A program made the translations under genes and the position numbers. From an uncultured Prevotella sp. (lineage in GTDB: Bacteria; Bacteroidota; Bacteroidia; Bacteroidales; Bacteroidaceae), in contig ONQK01000216.1 in NCBI GenBank assembly GCA_900319895.1, forward strand, positions 1 through 5,959: a DNA stretch of 5,959 nucleotides, read 5' to 3'. This document shows, one piece after another, positions 3,483 through 5,959 of this stretch. A model generated the notes under the pieces. That model did no database searches. It was given only the letters and a program-made list of their open reading frames with translations, and was not told where the DNA came from. Numbering within the stretch: the stretch's first letter is position 1; each line of letters opens with the position of its first letter.

Positions 3483-5959
3483 CTTATTACCTCCTTTCTG
3501 CCGTTATGGATGTAAATACCGTGTGTTGTCGGTTTTCCCTTGAGTCGGATGCCGTTGATGGTATGCCAGGTGTCGTTGCCTGCTGAGTTATCGCCGTACT
3601 CAATAGAATTTACGCCTGTTGTTTGGTCTTGTTCGTCGTCTTCGAATAGGATGCCCAGTTCTTTAGCGCCGTTGCTTTGGTCTATCAGGTATTTCGGGAT
3701 GGCTATGAAGGCATTTCCTTCTTTGAAGTTGTTCCAGTTGCCGATCTTCCTGAAGGTGTTGCCTGCAAATCCGTAGAAATAGCATGGCAGGTTGTCTTCA
3801 AAGTAGCCTCCGAGATTTATGCTCTGTCCTTGTGCATAGGTGTTTCCGACCCATGCCATGAGAAGGTTCTGGGCAATGGCGCGCGTATAGTGCTTTTTTC
3901 CGCCATTTGAGGTGTTGACAAATGCCCTTGGGCAAGGAATCTCCTCGCTGTCGAAGGAGGCTTGTGCGTTGGCTCTCAGGTCGTCGTAGTCGGAGTTGAT
4001 CGTCGTATTCATCCCGCCACCTGTGTAGTGGTGCAGATAGTATGTCTGTTTGCCCGTACCTTCAAGCAGATAGCCGATGTGGCGGTCAACAGTGCTGGCG
4101 TTTTGTGGCACAATGGCATTGTTTTGTACTTTGTCGATGCCCACTTTCCCTGTTAGCGGATAATAATAATCGGCAGTATATACCTTGATTTCTTCTTGTG
4201 GAGCCCGATTGGTCAAGATGTCGTTTTCATCGGCAATCCCAATCCGGCGGATGTCGTAAACATCAGTAAAAGCAGCATGATTGGTCGTCCGTCTGCTGTC
4301 GGTGGTCGTCAGTGAGGAGATTTTCTGTGTGCCTCCGGTCGTCACTTTGTATTCCTTGATTTCATGTGCCTGCACGCCGAGGCTCCCCCATCCCGATTCA
4401 GCCAATTTGTAGGCACAAGAGATGTTGTCGTTCTTTACATTTTGGAATCCCCCGTTGTCAGCGCCGAACAAGTAGGCGGCGACACAGCCTTTGGGCACGA
4501 CGATATTAGGATTGTTGCTGTTGAATGCGTCGTTGTATGCAAACGGTGGCTGTGTTCCCTCAAAAGTGATTCGGGTTGAGCCGGCGCCGTTGCTCATGAT
4601 GCTGCTGCCGATGACTTGCACGCTTTGGGGTATGCTCAGTCGCTTCAAGTTCTGACAATTGGCAAAGGCATATTGTTCGATGAACAAGACGTTTTCGCCC
4701 AGATGCACTTCTTCCAGTTTTGGGCAGTTTTGTGCCACGAAAGCACCTGTTGCCGTGTTGTTGATCGTTAGTTTTGTCAAATTCGGGCAATTAGCGAACA
4801 CGCTGTCGCCAAAATTGTTGTTGCGGTTGTATGTGTCGTGTCTTTCTGCGTTTTCAGGATATGGTATTCCGTCAACAAGCGTCCTGCTCATGGGGTTGGC
4901 GGCGGTGATGCCAGGGTTTTTAGAGGCCTTCAAGGTCAAAAGAGGTATGGTCATTTCGGTAAATCCCGTGTTTGAGAAGGCATTGCTGCCGACGTAGACC
5001 GCTTTTGAGGGCAGTGTGCGTGTGGTTGCCTCAATGCTGTTGTCGTAGTTCAGTTCACAGAGCGATATTGCGTTGCTGAAAGCGTTTGTGCCGATGCCGA
5101 ACTCGGTTGCCGAGTTGATGTTTGCCGTTTTCAGGTTGTCGCAGTCTTTGAATGCTTCCACTCCAATGTTTGTCAGCTTCCCGTTAATGTTCAGAATGCC
5201 CTCCTCGTTCCGTTTGAAGCTGTTGTTGAAGGCGCTTTCTCCGATGTCAAGTCCCGCGTTGTCGCTGGTGTTGTTGATGGTGACAAAATTCATGGCATTG
5301 TTTTCCCCGAAAGCATATTCTCCGATGGCTTGCATCGGGCCGGATATGCTAACTCGTCCAACGGTGTTGGGCAGCGTGGAATTCATCGTCCACAAAAAGC
5401 TGTTGGCCTCGATGGTCATGTTTTGTAAGGCCAGCGAAGTGACGTTGCTGTTGTTCTCGTTGGTAATCTCAATACTTCGTATGCGTCGCTTTATGGTCTC
5501 GGCGACTCTAGGATAATTGATGACGAATGCGTTTTTTATGATTTGGCCGACATGTCCTTTGATTTTGATGCTGACAGGCGTATTGTTCTTGTTGCTATAC
5601 ACGAACTGATTCATAAATGCGGAGTATCCAATGACCATAGGCCTTGTTCCCGTATTGTTGAGCGTAACGTCGTTCAAACAGCTTTCATAGTCCGCATCTG
5701 CTGGTTTGTTGAATCGGCTAGGAGAGTTTAAGATGCCATTTTTGTTGATCATGTCGTTGGACAAATGGAAGGCAAAGGAATCAATCAATTCGATGGGGCC
5801 GTTGATTTCAACCTTTCCTGATTTCCCTTCTTGGATGTTGCCGTTGAAGCAATAGGCAAAAGCTTGTTCGCCGATAGTGATTCCTCCCGTGGTGTTGTCT
5901 TTTCTCGGGTCGTTGATTATCACTTGGCAAATGTTAATGTGCCCGCAGAATGCTTGGGA
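3479..5959 (-). CDS. BspA-like LRR_5 surface protein, C-terminal 826 residues (5' end outside window)
   Basis: The frame is open to the right window edge; the visible part has 826 codons before TGA at 3481-3479. Residues 1 to about 495 (visible numbering) carry degenerate leucine-rich repeats of the LRR_5/BspA class, seen as about thirteen 'IG..AF' motifs, such as IGEQAF, IGEYAF, IGESAF and IEQYAF, each followed by a '..L..V.I' strand. The array ends in a typical cap ('FEGTQPPF ... IVVPKGCVAAY'). A beta-rich region of about 280 residues follows, which I cannot assign to a family. The end has 'WHTINGIRLKG ... HGIYIHNGRKEVIR', a C-terminal tail typical of exported Prevotella proteins. Signal peptide and true start must lie to the right. 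A surface role in binding is inferred from the repeat class. The gene overlaps the small gene downstream by four bases. Confidence 0.9.
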   Translation of the reverse strand, partial: SQAFCGHINICQVIINDPRKDNTTGGITIGEQAFAYCFNGNIQEGKSGKVEINGPIELIDSFAFHLSNDMINKNGILNSPSRFNKPADADYESCLNDVTLNNTGTRPMVIGYSAFMNQFVYSNKNNTPVSIKIKGHVGQIIKNAFVINYPRVAETIKRRIRSIEITNENNSNVTSLALQNMTIEANSFLWTMNSTLPNTVGRVSISGPMQAIGEYAFGENNAMNFVTINNTSDNAGLDIGESAFNNSFKRNEEGILNINGKLTNIGVEAFKDCDNLKTANINSATEFGIGTNAFSNAISLCELNYDNSIEATTRTLPSKAVYVGSNAFSNTGFTEMTIPLLTLKASKNPGITAANPMSRTLVDGIPYPENAERHDTYNRNNNFGDSVFANCPNLTKLTINNTATGAFVAQNCPKLEEVHLGENVLFIEQYAFANCQNLKRLSIPQSVQVIGSSIMSNGAGSTRITFEGTQPPFAYNDAFNSNNPNIVVPKGCVAAYLFGADNGGFQNVKNDNISCAYKLAESGWGSLGVQAHEIKEYKVTTGGTQKISSLTTTDSRRTTNHAAFTDVYDIRRIGIADENDILTNRAPQEEIKVYTADYYYPLTGKVGIDKVQNNAIVPQNASTVDRHIGYLLEGTGKQTYYLHHYTGGGMNTTINSDYDDLRANAQASFDSEEIPCPRAFVNTSNGGKKHYTRAIAQNLLMAWVGNTYAQGQSINLGGYFEDNLPCYFYGFAGNTFRKIGNWNNFKEGNAFIAIPKYLIDQSNGAKELGILFEDDEQDQTTGVNSIEYGDNSAGNDTWHTINGIRLKGKPTTHGIYIHNGRKEVIR
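3490..3495 (-). promoter_or_regulatory. Consensus Shine-Dalgarno inside the end of the LRR gene
   Basis: The minus strand reads AAAGGAGG, then TAATAAG, then ATG. The motif is written in the K-E-V codons of the C-terminal KEVIR of the upstream protein, so the same bases serve as coding sequence and ribosome-binding site. It fixes the start of the 72-residue protein at 3482. Confidence 0.75.

Noticed and set aside
4560..5731. Several plus- and minus-strand frames overlapping the large LRR gene
   Set aside because: All lie within the coding region of the LRR gene, in other frames, and have no domain, signal or start support.
5921..5923. GTG as the start codon of the large LRR gene
   Set aside because: The frame continues upstream for twelve more codons to the window edge, including a QAF motif that is part of another repeat, so this GTG is an internal valine.

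Overview
The window reads as Bacteroidales DNA, most likely Prevotella/Segatella. The clues are two BspA-type leucine-rich-repeat surface proteins, the short 'YD.xG.R ... KG.xI ..G' C-terminal tails typical of that group, a Bacteroidetes-type promoter (TTTG, 19 nt, TAAATTTG), a large gene whose start has an A-rich leader and no Shine-Dalgarno, and small 'MKK..Y..P' proteins that I recall as common in these genomes. All supported genes are on the minus strand, so transcription runs from right to left.

Layout in transcription order. (1) 5959-3479: the 3' part of a large BspA/LRR_5-type surface protein gene, open at the right window edge. (2) 3482-3264: a 72-residue acidic small protein whose ATG overlaps the stop of gene 1 (ATGA) and whose consensus Shine-Dalgarno lies inside the last codons of gene 1. 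(3) 3234-3204: a stem-loop that probably ends this operon. (4) 3162-3132: a predicted sigma-ABfr-type promoter. (5) About 3125-2791: a leader of roughly 335 nt. It holds a possible 9-codon leader peptide and a 204-bp block of nested inverted repeats (2890-3093), which is either a structured leader RNA or a MITE-like insertion. (6) 2790-76: a complete 904-residue secreted surface protein with sixteen 26/27-residue DUF285-type repeats. (7) 39-1: the first 13 codons of a second small 'KK.Y..P' protein, cut by the left window edge.

The main pattern is a module present twice in tandem: a large secreted LRR protein followed closely by a small cytosol-like, non-signal-peptide protein. The two LRR proteins differ in repeat class (LRR_5 versus DUF285/26-residue) but share the same architecture: repeats, then a beta-rich region, then a short C-terminal tail. 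Both small genes have an AAAGGA-type Shine-Dalgarno seven bases before ATG, while the complete large gene has none.

The most unusual items are the nested inverted-repeat leader with a possible alternative pairing, the repeated large/small gene pair, and a strong GC shift inside the 904-residue gene: an AT-rich repeat core between GC-rich ends. No RNA gene of a known class, CRISPR array or transposase gene was seen.
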